This document shows positions 35,489 to 44,502 of a DNA stretch of 64,000 nucleotides, one piece after another. The first letter of the stretch is position 1, and each line of letters opens with the position of its first letter. The notes beneath the pieces are model-generated. The model was not told where the DNA came from and did not search any database. It worked only from the letters and a program-made list of their open reading frames with translations. The position numbers were made by a program, and so were the translations under genes. The DNA is from CAVVTR01 sp963751245. Lineage in GTDB: Bacteria > Acidobacteriota > Thermoanaerobaculia > Thermoanaerobaculales > Thermoanaerobaculaceae. Location of the stretch: the NCBI GenBank assembly GCA_963751245.1, contig CAVVTR010000008.1, positions 248,001 to 312,000 on the forward strand, read 5' to 3'.

Positions 35489-38023
35489 GCGGTGGAACCC
35501 CCTCCGATGTCTTACCCGAGCGTCCGCAGCCCGCGGCGAGAGCCCACCGGGTTGCGCAGCCGAGGTGGAAACCCGGCGGGACAGATGCCGCCGGCGCAGG
35601 GTGGCGGCGGCCGCCGCGATCAGTGCCAGGACCCACAGCCCCTCGACCAGGGGCCAGGTGCGGGGCATGAAGTTCAGGTCGAGGTCCACGGGTCCCGCCG
35701 GCAGCCGGACGCCCATGAACGCCAGGTCCGAGGGTAGGATCTCCACCACTTCGCCTCCAATCCGGGCGGTCCAGGCAGGGTCGTAGCCCTCGTTGACCAC
35801 GACCAGTCCGCCATGGCTCAGCGTGCCTGTGACCCGGATCCTGTTCGGCGCCGGCCGAGCCACCTGCAGGATGCCGCGTGCAACACCAAAGATGCTCCCG
35901 GCTGGAGCCTCGACAACAGCCTCCCTGCCGGGATCGAAGCCTGCCGCAGACAGCGCTGCGCGCGCTTCCTCCTCGTCGCGCACGACGATGCAACTCCCCG
36001 GCATGGAGACCTCGCCGAGCGTGTCGGGATTCAGGTACAGGAACCCGCTTCCCAGCCGGCCCGCCGGGACGAGCCCTGGCGAGTCCAGGGGCTCGCGGGA
36101 CGCCACGGCGCGCACGGAGAGCAGGTCCAGGATCATGGGGTCCGTGCGGTCATAGTGGAGCAATGGGAAGCTCGCCGGGCCCCGGGGGAACCCACCCTCC
36201 AGCCCCAGCAGGGATTCCGCCCGCCTCCGCCCGAGAACGTCGTACCCGAGCACGCCCCGCCAGCCGTACTCGGTGCCCAGGTTGGCCGGATTCCCGAGGC
36301 GCTGGTCGAGAACGAGGACCCGCTGCCCCGCTGCTGCGCGTCTGATGCTCCGGATCTGCGGCGTCTCGGGAAAGTGCTGCGACGAGGGGATCGCGGGGTT
36401 GAAGGAATGACCGAAGCAGTAGAGGTCCCCGGCTACCAGGGCGACGGCGAGCCAGATCCACGTCCGCGGCCCCACCCGCCGCCTTACTGCCAGCAGAAGC
36501 GCCGACCCCAGGGCAAAGGCGCTCCAGGGCAACAGGAAGTGGCGAGCAAAGACCGGTGCGAGCCGCGCGGCGTCGCGGCCGAGCTCCGCGGCCCTCGCCA
36601 GGGTGCCGGGCGCCAGGCCACCGAGGGCGCCGGCGCCCCGGGCCACGGCTGCGGCGACCGACCCCGGGGCCAGGGCGAACCACGAGCCGAGAGCGGCCGC
36701 CACCGCACCGGCGAGCACCAGCGCCACCGCGAGAGCGCAGGCCAGCGCCCGGAGGCCGGGACGGGTCGCGGGCCGCGCCAGGACGTCGGCGCCCAGCCCC
36801 GCCAGCACGGCGATCGCGAACAGGAGGACGAACACCGACCGCTCCGGGACAGCGAGCCCGGCGACGGGCAGTTGCCTCCAGAAGCCGGCCAGCGGAGGCA
36901 CCCGGGTCACGAGCACCAACGCGGCGAACCCCAGCAGCCCCAGCACGCGTCCCGGCGAGCCCCGCCTGGAGACCGCGAAGCCCACGGCGGCGAGCACGAG
37001 CGCGAGGAGCGAAGCGTACCCTCCGTTGTTCTCGCAGAAGTTCCCGCGGGATCCGAGGACGGAGCCTTCCCCCCTCAGGGGGCGTCCGAACGCGTAGGGG
37101 TACACGAGAAGCGCGGCTCGCTCCCAGCGGAAGCCGCCGAGCGACACGACGGGGCCGTGGTGGTCCGCCCTCTCGGAGATCACGCTCGCCTGAGAAAGGT
37201 TCTCCACGAAGGGGAGCACGGCCGGCGCCGCGAGGACGAACGCCACCACTCCCGCCCCTGCGATGGCCCCGAGGAGGCGAACTGGCGAAATGCTCCGGGC
37301 GCTGCCCTCCTCCGGCCGCCTGAGCATGACATAGGCCGACGACGCCAGCGCCGCGAAGAACGCCACCTCGAACTGCCCGCCCAGGGCGCTGAGGCCCAGG
37401 AACGCTCCGAGACCCAGCACCCAGCGTGCCGAGCGGGTCCGGCGGTACGACTCGGCAGCCACCATCGCCCACGGGAACCAGGCCGCCGACGACGGATTCG
37501 CGTAGAGCAGCCACACGACCATGAACCCCCCGCACCCGTACGCGACACCCGCCAGGGTGGCGGCGGGCGCCGAGGCGCCAACCCGCCGCGCGAAGACGAA
37601 GGCCCCGGCGGCGGCGAGCAGAAGCCTCAGGAGCGCGGTGAGCACCGACGAGCTCGAGCCCCTGCCAAGCAGGTGCGGCAGGCCCAGCGGGTCGAAGAAC
37701 GCCGTCTGTCCGGCGCCCAGGAAGGAGACACCCAGCTCGGCGTGGGGGTCCCAGTAGGGGACGCGATTCTGGGCGAACTCCCGGGACGCGAAGTCCTGCC
37801 ACGGAGCCATTTGCAGCACCGGGTCCCCGAGGAGGACGTTGCGGGCCTCGAAGCCCTCCGGCCGCGCACCGTCCATGAGGTAGGAGTCGAGGAGAAGGTC
37901 CGAGCTGGAGAGAACCATCCCAGGGTGGAGAGCCGGCAGGAGGATCAGCACCGGCAGCCCCAGGAGCACCAACAGAGGCAAAACCAGAGACGCTGCCCGG
38001 CTCCGGAGCCCCTCCTCGATCAT
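35486..38023 (-). CDS. YfhO-like multispanning membrane protein
   Basis: 845 aa with about 12-13 membrane helices, starting with a hydrophobic stretch (ASLVLPLLVLLGLPVLILLP) followed by a long loop with MAPWQDFASREFAQNRVPYWDP, the signature region of YfhO/GT-C type proteins, and GAGQTAFFDPLGLPHLL. The C-terminal ~200 residues form a soluble outer domain ending in a last helix. Members are membrane glycosyltransferase-like and take part in lipid or teichoic acid glycosylation in some bacteria; the substrate here is unknown. Upstream of the prenyl-lipid genes by 9 bases. Confidence 0.8.
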   Translation of the reverse strand: MIEEGLRSRAASLVLPLLVLLGLPVLILLPALHPGMVLSSSDLLLDSYLMDGARPEGFEARNVLLGDPVLQMAPWQDFASREFAQNRVPYWDPHAELGVSFLGAGQTAFFDPLGLPHLLGRGSSSSVLTALLRLLLAAAGAFVFARRVGASAPAATLAGVAYGCGGFMVVWLLYANPSSAAWFPWAMVAAESYRRTRSARWVLGLGAFLGLSALGGQFEVAFFAALASSAYVMLRRPEEGSARSISPVRLLGAIAGAGVVAFVLAAPAVLPFVENLSQASVISERADHHGPVVSLGGFRWERAALLVYPYAFGRPLRGEGSVLGSRGNFCENNGGYASLLALVLAAVGFAVSRRGSPGRVLGLLGFAALVLVTRVPPLAGFWRQLPVAGLAVPERSVFVLLFAIAVLAGLGADVLARPATRPGLRALACALAVALVLAGAVAAALGSWFALAPGSVAAAVARGAGALGGLAPGTLARAAELGRDAARLAPVFARHFLLPWSAFALGSALLLAVRRRVGPRTWIWLAVALVAGDLYCFGHSFNPAIPSSQHFPETPQIRSIRRAAAGQRVLVLDQRLGNPANLGTEYGWRGVLGYDVLGRRRAESLLGLEGGFPRGPASFPLLHYDRTDPMILDLLSVRAVASREPLDSPGLVPAGRLGSGFLYLNPDTLGEVSMPGSCIVVRDEEEARAALSAAGFDPGREAVVEAPAGSIFGVARGILQVARPAPNRIRVTGTLSHGGLVVVNEGYDPAWTARIGGEVVEILPSDLAFMGVRLPAGPVDLDLNFMPRTWPLVEGLWVLALIAAAAATLRRRHLSRRVSTSAAQPGGLSPRAADARVRHRRGFHR

Positions 38024-38029
38024 CCTGGA

Positions 38030-38035
38030 ACTCTA
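38030..38035 (-). promoter_or_regulatory. -10 box (TAGAGT) exactly 6 bases before the YfhO-like start
   Basis: TAGAGT-N6-ATG, no SD. It lies in the divergent gap with the radical SAM gene, whose own TATAGAAT box is at 38148-38155 on the plus strand. Confidence 0.5.
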
Positions 38036-38147
38036 CTACAGCCCACCACGCCGCCCACCCAGAGAACCCCGGAGAGTCGAGCTTCGCGGGTCCTCCGGTG
38101 GTGTCCCCACCTACCACCACCGCTCGAGCTCCCTTCTTGGCGGGTGG

Positions 38148-38155
38148 TATAGAAT
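38148..38155 (+). promoter_or_regulatory. Putative -10 region (TATAGAAT) of the radical SAM gene
   Basis: TATAGAAT lies 18 bases before the TTG start at 38174, with GGGGGAG (SD-like) in between, so this transcript should carry a short leader with a ribosome site. No -35 is convincing. Confidence 0.4.
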
Positions 38156-38173
38156 CCGCCGGGGGAGATTGCC

Positions 38174-40741
38174 TTGCAGCCGAACGAGATCCGTGCCTCA
38201 ATCGAGACGATCCTGCCACGCGTGGAACGACCCGGGCGGTACCTGGGCCTGGAGCGCAACCTGACGGTGAAGCCCTGGGAGGACGCCGCCGTGAGGCTGC
38301 TGCTCGCGTTCCCCGACGAGTACGGGATCGGCATGTCCCACCAGGGCACCCGCCTGCTCTACCACATCGCCAACCGCCGCCCGGACACCCTCTGCGAGCG
38401 GGCCTTCGCTCCCTGGCCCGACATGGCCGCCGCCATGCGCGCCGCCGGCATCCCCCTCTACTCCCTCGAGTCCTATCACGCCGCGCGCGACTTCGACGTC
38501 GTGGGCGTTACGCTCCAGTCCGAGCTGAACTACATCAACGTGCCCTACCTGCTCGACCTCGCCGGCATCCCCCGCCGGGCCGACGAGCGGGGCGACGGCG
38601 AGCCCCTCGTGGTGGGAGGCGGTCCCTGCATGGCCAACCCGGAGCCGGTGGCCGACTTCTTCGACGCCCTCGCCATTGGCGACGGCGAGGTCCTGCTGCC
38701 GGTGATCCTCGACCTCGCCCGGCGCCGCCGCGCGGAGGGATGGTCGCGGCACCGCGTCCTGCGCGAGCTCGCCGCGGTGGAGGGGGTGTACGTGCCGTCC
38801 TTCTACCGCTGGCACCCTGCGCCCTCGCCGGCGGCGGGGGGGCGCTGGGAGACCGTCGAGGCGGGCTCGCCGTTCCCCGTCCTGCGGGTCTTCGTGCCCC
38901 GCCTCGACCCCGCCGACCTCCCGGAGGTCCCCCTGGTGCCGGCGGTCGAGGTCGTCCAGGACCGCCTGGGCATGGAGGTGGTCCGCGGGTGCACGCAGGG
39001 GTGCCGCTTCTGCCAGGCCGGGACCTGGTACCGGCCCGTGCGGGAGCACGACCCGTCCACCGTGGTGGAGACCATGAAGAGGCACGTCGACAGCACCGGC
39101 TACGAGCAGGTCTCCCTCCTCTCCCTCTCCGCCGCCGACTACTCCCAGATCGAGTCCCTCGTCCACCACCTGGCCGAGGAGCTCTCCCCGCGGCGGGTGG
39201 GGGTCTCGTTGCCATCCCTGCGCGCGGAGTCGTTCTCCGTGGCGCTTGCGGACGCCGTCAGCCGCGTCCGCAAGTCGGGCTTCACCTTCGCCCCGGAGAC
39301 CGGCTCCGACCGGCTCCGGCGGGTCATCAACAAGACCTTCACCAACGCCGACATGATCGAGGCCGCCGAGGTGGCGTTCGCACGCGGCTGGAACCTCATC
39401 AAGGTCTACGCCATGATCGGCCTGCCCACCGAGACCGACGAGGACCTCGAGGAGCTCGCCGTCCTCACCGAGGGCATCCTGGCGGCGGCCCGGCGTGTCG
39501 GCAACCGCAAGGCGGAGGTCAACGTCTCCGTCGGGCCGTTCGTTCCCAAGAGCTGGACCCCCTTCCAGTGGGCCCCCTTCGTTCCCGCGTCCGAGCTGGA
39601 CCGCAGGATCGGCGTGCTCCGCGACCGTTTCCGCCGCATCCGGCACGCGCACCTGTCCTGGAACGAGCCCGCCGAGTCCGCCCTCGAGGCGCTCCTGTCC
39701 CGCGGCGACCGCAGGCTCGCCGCCGTCATCGCCCGCGCCCACGACCTCGGCAGCGTCTTCGACGGATGGGGCGAGTGGCTGCGCCTCGACGCCTGGCGGC
39801 AGGCCCTCGCCGAGAGCGGCCTCGACCCGGAGCTCGAGACGGGGCCCCGGGAGCTCACCGCCACGTTGCCCTGGGACGTCATCGACGCCCGCGTGCGCAA
39901 GGGGTACCTCAAGGCGGAGCGCCGCCGGTCGCTCCAGGAGGCGCAGACCCCGGACTGCCGCTGGGGCGACTGCATGCACTGCGGCGTGCCGGGGGACGGG
40001 GCCGACACGGTCCTCGCCCTGCCCACGCTGCCGCTGGTGGGCGAGGAGGCTCCGGAGAAGGCGCGGGCACACAACGCCGCCTACCGCCTCCGGCCGCTGC
40101 CACGCGCCCTCCCGGCGACGCTCCCGCTCACCCAGCCCGAAGGGGTCGTCCGCGTCCGCTTCACCTTCTCCAAGCGGGGCGACGCCCGGTGGCTCTCCCA
40201 TCGCAACGTCATGGACCTCCTCGAGCGGGCGTTGCGGGCGGCGGCTGCCCCCGTCCGCTACACGGAGGGGTTCAATCCCCACATCCGCCTGTCCATGGGC
40301 CCGGCGCTCCCGCTCGGCGCCGAGGCTGACGGCGAGCGCTTCGACGTGGACTGCCACGCGCCCGTCCAGGTGGGCATGCTGAGCGCCGCCAACCGGGTTC
40401 TGCCGGACGGGCTCCAGCTCACCGGGTGCGAGGTCCTCCAGGAGGGCTCGCGATCGCTCGGCAAGGTCATCGCCGCCTGCCGCTACCACATTCTCCGCCC
40501 GGCCAGCGCCGGCCCCTGGCCCCACCCCGGCGTCCTGCCGGAGGCCATCGCCGCCGGCGTGCTGGACTGGGTGGCGGAGGGTGCGGAGCTGACCGTGACC
40601 CTCAACGCCCGCCAGATCGACGGCCCGACCCCCGGCGTGAAGGCCATCCTGGGCGCGACGGGAGTCGCTCCGGAGCTGGCGCCGCTGGCGCGGGTGACCC
40701 GCCTCGAGACCGTCCTCTCGCCCCGATCCGCCGGCGGCTGA
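38174..40741 (+). CDS. TIGR03960-type B12-binding/radical SAM protein fused to a DUF2344 (TIGR03936) domain
   Basis: 855 aa. N-terminal cobalamin-binding-like region (about 40-190), then a radical SAM core with CTQGCRFC (C273, C277, C280), a further cysteine cluster around residues 594-604 (DCRWGDCMHCGV), and from about residue 655 a DUF2344 domain (RFTFSKRGDARWLSHRNVMD, YTEGFNPHIRLSMGPALPLG). In many genomes these are two adjacent genes near ribonuclease G; here they are one chain. The molecular role is unknown, with an RNA- or ribosome-related function suspected from context elsewhere. Starts with TTG behind GGGGGAG. Confidence 0.9.
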   Translation: MQPNEIRASIETILPRVERPGRYLGLERNLTVKPWEDAAVRLLLAFPDEYGIGMSHQGTRLLYHIANRRPDTLCERAFAPWPDMAAAMRAAGIPLYSLESYHAARDFDVVGVTLQSELNYINVPYLLDLAGIPRRADERGDGEPLVVGGGPCMANPEPVADFFDALAIGDGEVLLPVILDLARRRRAEGWSRHRVLRELAAVEGVYVPSFYRWHPAPSPAAGGRWETVEAGSPFPVLRVFVPRLDPADLPEVPLVPAVEVVQDRLGMEVVRGCTQGCRFCQAGTWYRPVREHDPSTVVETMKRHVDSTGYEQVSLLSLSAADYSQIESLVHHLAEELSPRRVGVSLPSLRAESFSVALADAVSRVRKSGFTFAPETGSDRLRRVINKTFTNADMIEAAEVAFARGWNLIKVYAMIGLPTETDEDLEELAVLTEGILAAARRVGNRKAEVNVSVGPFVPKSWTPFQWAPFVPASELDRRIGVLRDRFRRIRHAHLSWNEPAESALEALLSRGDRRLAAVIARAHDLGSVFDGWGEWLRLDAWRQALAESGLDPELETGPRELTATLPWDVIDARVRKGYLKAERRRSLQEAQTPDCRWGDCMHCGVPGDGADTVLALPTLPLVGEEAPEKARAHNAAYRLRPLPRALPATLPLTQPEGVVRVRFTFSKRGDARWLSHRNVMDLLERALRAAAAPVRYTEGFNPHIRLSMGPALPLGAEADGERFDVDCHAPVQVGMLSAANRVLPDGLQLTGCEVLQEGSRSLGKVIAACRYHILRPASAGPWPHPGVLPEAIAAGVLDWVAEGAELTVTLNARQIDGPTPGVKAILGATGVAPELAPLARVTRLETVLSPRSAGG

Positions 40742-40761
40742 ACGCTCCGCCCCCGCGCCGC

Positions 40762-41244
40762 TCAGACGTCCAGAGCGACGATGCGCGCGCGCAGACCGCG
40801 GCCGGAGGCCGCGAGGATCGCGAGGGTGACCGGCAGATGGAACCGCCGGGGCCCGGCGCTCCCCGGGTTCACGTAGAGGACCCCGTCGCTGCGGGTCACG
40901 GCTGCCCGGTGCGTGTGCCCGCTGATCACCGCCTCGATCCCCTCGTCCCGGGGCTCGGCGCGCAGCCTTCCGAGGTCGTGGACCACCAGCACCCGGTGGC
41001 CCGCGAGGTCCAGCCGCAACGTCTCGGGGAGCCCGGAGACGGGGCCGTCGGTGTCCACGTTCCCCCGCACCGCCACAACCGGGGCGAGGCGCCGGAGCGC
41101 CTCGAGCACGTCCTTTGTGCCCACGTCCCCCGCATGGACGATGCGGTCGCAGCCCGCCAGGGCGGCCACCGCACCGGGACGCAGCAGACCGTGGGTGTCC
41201 GAGATCACCCCGATCCTCAGCTCCGCCTTCCCGCACCCGCTCAC
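40762..41244 (-). CDS. YfcE/MJ0936-family metallophosphoesterase
   Basis: 160 aa. All metal-binding motifs of the calcineurin-like fold are present in order: GVISDTHG, RIVHAGDVG, AVRGNVDTDG and VISGHTHRA, followed by VLYVNPGSAGPRR. Members are phosphodiesterases with a broad substrate range in vitro. GTG 41244 is used (SVSGCGKAELRIGV start region, with CAGGAGGGC directly before); a slightly shorter start cannot be excluded. Convergent with the radical SAM gene, 20 bases apart. Confidence 0.88.
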   Translation of the reverse strand: MSGCGKAELRIGVISDTHGLLRPGAVAALAGCDRIVHAGDVGTKDVLEALRRLAPVVAVRGNVDTDGPVSGLPETLRLDLAGHRVLVVHDLGRLRAEPRDEGIEAVISGHTHRAAVTRSDGVLYVNPGSAGPRRFHLPVTLAILAASGRGLRARIVALDV

Positions 41245-41288
41245 GCCCTCCTGCCCCCTTCCCCGCCTCCAGAGTAGCCCGGGCGGCG

Positions 41289-42044
41289 TCAGCGCGGGTG
41301 CAGCCCGCCGTCGAGCAGGACGGTCTGTCCCGTCATGAACGCGTTGTGGACGATGGCCGAGACGAGGTCCGCGACCTCCTCCGGCCGCCCCAGCCTCCCC
41401 ACCGGGATCCGCTGCGAGACACCCCCCCCGAGCTCGTCGTCGAGGCGGTGCACCGCCTCGGTGTCGATGAGCCCTGGTGCGACGGCGTTGACGGTCACTC
41501 CGTCTCCGGCGAGGGATGCGGCCAGGCTCCTCATCAGGCCGATCAGCCCAGCCTTCGCCGCCGTGTAGTGGGGCCCCACCAGCCCGCCGGTGAACGCCGC
41601 CACCGACGACATGAGCACCACCCGGCCCCAGCGGCGCCGCTGCATCCCCGGCGCCACCCGGCGGGCGAGGAGGAACGCCGCGCGGAGGTGCTCGTCGAGG
41701 GTCCGGTCCCAAGCCTCGACGGTGACCTCGTCCAGCGTCAGGCGGCGCACCGATCCCGCGTTGGAGACCAGCACGTCGACGCTTCCCAGGCCGCCCTCCA
41801 CCGCGTCCACCATGGTCTCGACCGCGGCCGGGTCGGCCACGTCCCCGGCCACCGGCATCGCCTCGCACCCCCGCGCCTCCAGCCACCGGCACAGCTCCTC
41901 GGCCTCTGCGCGGCCCCGGCGGTACCCCACTGCGACCCGGGCGCCGTCGAGCCCCAGGTGGGCCGCCACTGCCCGTCCGATCCCCCGGCTGGCCCCCGTG
42001 ACCAGTGCCACCTTCCCCGTCAGCGTTGCCGTCGTGCTCGCCAC
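41289..42044 (-). CDS. Short-chain dehydrogenase/reductase, FabG-like
   Basis: 251 aa NAD(P)-dependent reductase. Cofactor motif VALVTGASRGIGRA, NAG motif VLVSNAGSVRR, catalytic serine (MSSVAAFTGG) and Tyr-x3-Lys (HYTAAKAG), then AVAPGLIDTEAVH and a C-terminus (FMTGQTVLLDGGLHPR) of the 3-oxoacyl-ACP reductase type. GTG 42044 follows GGGAGGGTGAC. It stands alone with no fatty-acid genes nearby, so the substrate is open. Divergent from yhbY. Confidence 0.88.
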   Translation of the reverse strand: MASTTATLTGKVALVTGASRGIGRAVAAHLGLDGARVAVGYRRGRAEAEELCRWLEARGCEAMPVAGDVADPAAVETMVDAVEGGLGSVDVLVSNAGSVRRLTLDEVTVEAWDRTLDEHLRAAFLLARRVAPGMQRRRWGRVVLMSSVAAFTGGLVGPHYTAAKAGLIGLMRSLAASLAGDGVTVNAVAPGLIDTEAVHRLDDELGGGVSQRIPVGRLGRPEEVADLVSAIVHNAFMTGQTVLLDGGLHPR

Positions 42045-42112
42045 GTCACCCTCCCCGCCCTCGAACAACACTGCGCCGCCTCGCGTTCCTGGCGGACGCT
42101 CCCGGGCCCGGC

Positions 42113-42153
42113 TACACTTCGCGGCGGCGCGGCCAGAAGGCCCGCCTGGAGGA
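42113..42153 (+). promoter_or_regulatory. yhbY leader: -10 box TACACT and ribosome site GGAGGA
   Basis: TACACT at 42113-42118 without a good -35, then a leader of about 30 bases and GGAGGA at 42148-42153, 3 bases before ATG 42157. This start is SD-led, unlike the leaderless-type genes around it. Confidence 0.5.
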
Positions 42154-42156
42154 CGG

Positions 42157-42459
42157 ATGGCTGAGTTGAAGGGGTCGGCTCGCAAGTACCTGCGGGGCCT
42201 CGCACACTCCCTGCGGCCCGCGGTGCAGATCGGAAAGGACGGGCTCACCGACGCCGTCGCGGCCTCGGTGGAGGACGCTCTCTCCACCCAGGAGCTGATC
42301 AAGGTCCAATTCGTCGGCTCGCGCGAGACCAAGCGGGAGATCGCCGAGGCCATCGACCGGCGCACCGGCACCACCTGCGTCGGCATCATCGGCCACGTCG
42401 CGATCCTCTACCGAGAGCACCCCGACGCCGACCGGCGCCGCATCGTTCTCCCCCGCTGA
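42157..42459 (+). CDS. yhbY: YhbY/CRM-domain RNA-binding protein
   Basis: 100 aa, a single CRS1-YhbY (CRM) domain: LKGSARKYLRGLAHSLRPAV, QIGKDGLTDAVAASVEDALS (GxxG-like loop GKDG) and ELIKVQFVGSRETKREIAEA. In E. coli the protein binds pre-50S ribosomal particles and helps assembly. Monocistronic here, between two minus-strand genes. Confidence 0.92.
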   Translation: MAELKGSARKYLRGLAHSLRPAVQIGKDGLTDAVAASVEDALSTQELIKVQFVGSRETKREIAEAIDRRTGTTCVGIIGHVAILYREHPDADRRRIVLPR

Positions 42460-42466
42460 GGGAACG

Positions 42467-42484
42467 CGGGCGCCTCAGCGCCCG
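42467..42484. terminator. Hairpin between convergent yhbY and CPBP-like gene
   Basis: CGGGCGC (42467-42473), loop CTCA, GCGCCCG (42478-42484): a perfect 7-bp GC stem. No T-run follows on either strand. The minus-strand gene's stop codon is its loop. A second, perfect 14-bp palindrome CCGGGCATGCCCGG follows at 42482-42495. Probably a bidirectional stop or a 3'-end stabiliser. Confidence 0.45.
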
Positions 42485-43095
42485 GGCATGCCCGGCCCCA
42501 CGTGCATGCTCAGGGCCAGGCCTACGCGAAGGGTGTGCGTCGGCACGACGCCGAGGACGCCGTGGGCGAGGCCCAGGGCGAGGGCGTTGGGCACTCGCCG
42601 GTACAGCCAGGCCGGCAGGAACCCCAGAACCTCGGTGACCACGACCAGGAACAGGTCGGGAACGTGGGAGACACCGAACAGCAGCCCCACCGCGACGACG
42701 GGGGCCCGGCGGCCGGGGAGCAGCGCGTCCGGCCTCCGGTCGAGCACGCACGGCAGGCCGTACTGCTGCATGGTGCCCCACACGGCGTACACGGCCAGGT
42801 CCCTCTCGGCTGGGAACGGCGGAGGGAGGTACCAGGTCCCGGCGACGGCACCGGCGGCCAGCACCGCGACCGCCGGCGGCCCGACCCGCACCACCGCCTG
42901 CCGCAGGCCCGCGGCGAACCGGCGCCGCCCCAGACCCAGGACGGCGAGGCTCTCCCGGTGCCGGCGGTGGATCCACGCGCCCACCCCGAAGTGGAGCGCC
43001 ACCACCGTCGCGCCGGTGCCGGGAAAGGCGGCCACTTCCAGCCCGCCGGCCGTTCGCCCGCTCACGACCGGGCGCGCGGCGGGACGCTCGAGCAC
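42475..43095 (-). CDS. CPBP-like intramembrane protein with QQ in place of EE
   Basis: About 206 aa if GTG 43095 (directly behind AGAGGAG) is the start; GTG 43065 or 43158 are alternatives, so the 5' end is uncertain. Five or six membrane helices. The C-terminal part LLFGVSHVPDLFLVVVTEVL then LYRRVPNALALGLAHGVLGV matches the CPBP/CAAX-protease-like second and third motifs (histidine, then LAHG). The first motif, normally EExxxR, reads MQQYGLP: both glutamates are glutamines. It may be a non-proteolytic member or one of the known Q variants. It lies downstream of the aminotransferase gene. Confidence 0.6.
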   Translation of the reverse strand: MLERPAARPVVSGRTAGGLEVAAFPGTGATVVALHFGVGAWIHRRHRESLAVLGLGRRRFAAGLRQAVVRVGPPAVAVLAAGAVAGTWYLPPPFPAERDLAVYAVWGTMQQYGLPCVLDRRPDALLPGRRAPVVAVGLLFGVSHVPDLFLVVVTEVLGFLPAWLYRRVPNALALGLAHGVLGVVPTHTLRVGLALSMHVGPGMPGR

Positions 43096-43220
43096 CTCCT
43101 CTGGGAGGTCGTGGTGACGGTCGGCCGCGGCGGCCTCTCCCCTGACCGGGCCGCGCACCGCTTCAGCCCGGTCGAGGAGGGCCCAGTGGTCTCCGCGGGC
43201 CGTGGCGGGGCGTGGCTCCG

Positions 43221-44444
43221 TCAGCCGACCAGCGCCTCCTCCGGGCCCACGGCGACGACGCCCGGCATCGCCCGCAGCGCCGCCGCGAACCGTGAGACGC
43301 CCTCTCGGATGCGGTCGCAGGGCATGGCCGAGAAGTTGAGCCGGCACGTGTTCTCGTGCCCCCCGTTGGGGAAGAACGCGCCACCGGGAACGAAGGCGAC
43401 GTCGTGCTCCAGGCAGGCCGACAGCAGCTCCCTGGCGTTGGCCCCGGCCGGAAGCTCAACCCAGACGAACAGGCCTCCCGCCGGGCGCGTGTACCGCACG
43501 CCGGGGGGCAGCTCCCGCTGCAGCGCGGCCAGCATGGCGTCCCGGCGCGCGCGGTACACGTCGCGGACCCGGGCGATGTTGGCCTCCAGATCGAACATCT
43601 CCATGTAGGTCGCGATCTGCATCTGGCTCAGGGTGGACGTGTGGAGATCGGCGCCCTGCTTCACGATCACGTACTTCTCGAACAGCTGAGGCGCCGCCGC
43701 CAGCCACCCGATGCGCAGGCCCGGGCAGAAGATCTTGGAGAACGTGCCGAGGAACACGACGAGGCCCTGCTCGTCCATGGACTTCAGCGTCGGCACCCCC
43801 TCCCCCTCGAAGCGAAGGTCGCCGTAGGGGTGATCCTCGACGACGGGGAGCCGGTGCCGGTTGACGATCTCCATGAACCGGCGGCGACGCTCGTGCGACC
43901 AGGTCCTGCCCGTCGGGTTCTGGAAGTCGGGGATCACGTAGATCAGCTTGACCCGGTCGTGGGCCGCCAGGCAGGCCTCGAGCGCCTCCGGCAGCATGCC
44001 CTCGTCGTCGGTGGGCACCTCCACGAAGCGGGGGCGGAAAACCTGCAGGGCATTGATGGCGCCCAGGTAGGTGGGGCTCTCGCACAACACGACGTCGCCC
44101 TCGTCCAGGAAGATCTTGCCGGTCAGGTCCAGCCCCTGCTGGGAACCGCTGGTGACCAGCACCGTCTCCGCCGACACCGCCGTGCCCAGGAGCCGGTTCA
44201 TGCGCTCGGCGATCCTCCGGCGCAGCGGCATGTGGCCCTCGGTGGTCGAGTACTGCAGCGCCGTGCGCCCCGAGCTCGCCAGCACGCGGTCGGCGACCTT
44301 CCGCATCTGCTCGACGGGGAACATCTCCGCAGCCGGCAGCCCGCCAGCGAAGGAGATCACTTCCGGCCGGTCGACAAGCTTGAGGATCTCGCGAATGTCC
44401 GAGGCGCGAAGATCCTTCATCCTCCCTGCGAACCTGATTCCCAT
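43221..44444 (-). CDS. PLP-dependent class I/II aminotransferase (2-aminoadipate transaminase-like)
   Basis: 407 aa. Fold-type I PLP enzyme: ISFAGGLPAAEMFPVEQM, VLVTSGSQQGLDLTGKIFLD, YVIPDFQNPTGRTW (aspartate/asparagine contact region), VEDHPYGDLRFEG and the Schiff-base lysine in FLGTFSKIFCPGLRIGW. Closest to the LysN/aminoadipate and aromatic aminotransferase group of the MocR-like lineage. ATG 44444 behind GAGGAGAAA. Situated 58 bases after a homologous regulator-aminotransferase fusion, which may control it. Confidence 0.92.
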   Translation of the reverse strand: MGIRFAGRMKDLRASDIREILKLVDRPEVISFAGGLPAAEMFPVEQMRKVADRVLASSGRTALQYSTTEGHMPLRRRIAERMNRLLGTAVSAETVLVTSGSQQGLDLTGKIFLDEGDVVLCESPTYLGAINALQVFRPRFVEVPTDDEGMLPEALEACLAAHDRVKLIYVIPDFQNPTGRTWSHERRRRFMEIVNRHRLPVVEDHPYGDLRFEGEGVPTLKSMDEQGLVVFLGTFSKIFCPGLRIGWLAAAPQLFEKYVIVKQGADLHTSTLSQMQIATYMEMFDLEANIARVRDVYRARRDAMLAALQRELPPGVRYTRPAGGLFVWVELPAGANARELLSACLEHDVAFVPGGAFFPNGGHENTCRLNFSAMPCDRIREGVSRFAAALRAMPGVVAVGPEEALVG

Positions 44445-44502
44445 TGATTTCTCCTCGCTCTCCCAAGCTCCCTGTCCAACAACGGTCCCGTGACCGCCAC
44501 CC

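Noticed and set aside
38198..41236. A 1012-codon open frame on the minus strand
   Set aside because: Antisense to the radical SAM gene; composition is low-complexity Gly/Val/Glu/Ala and the real genes on both strands are well supported.
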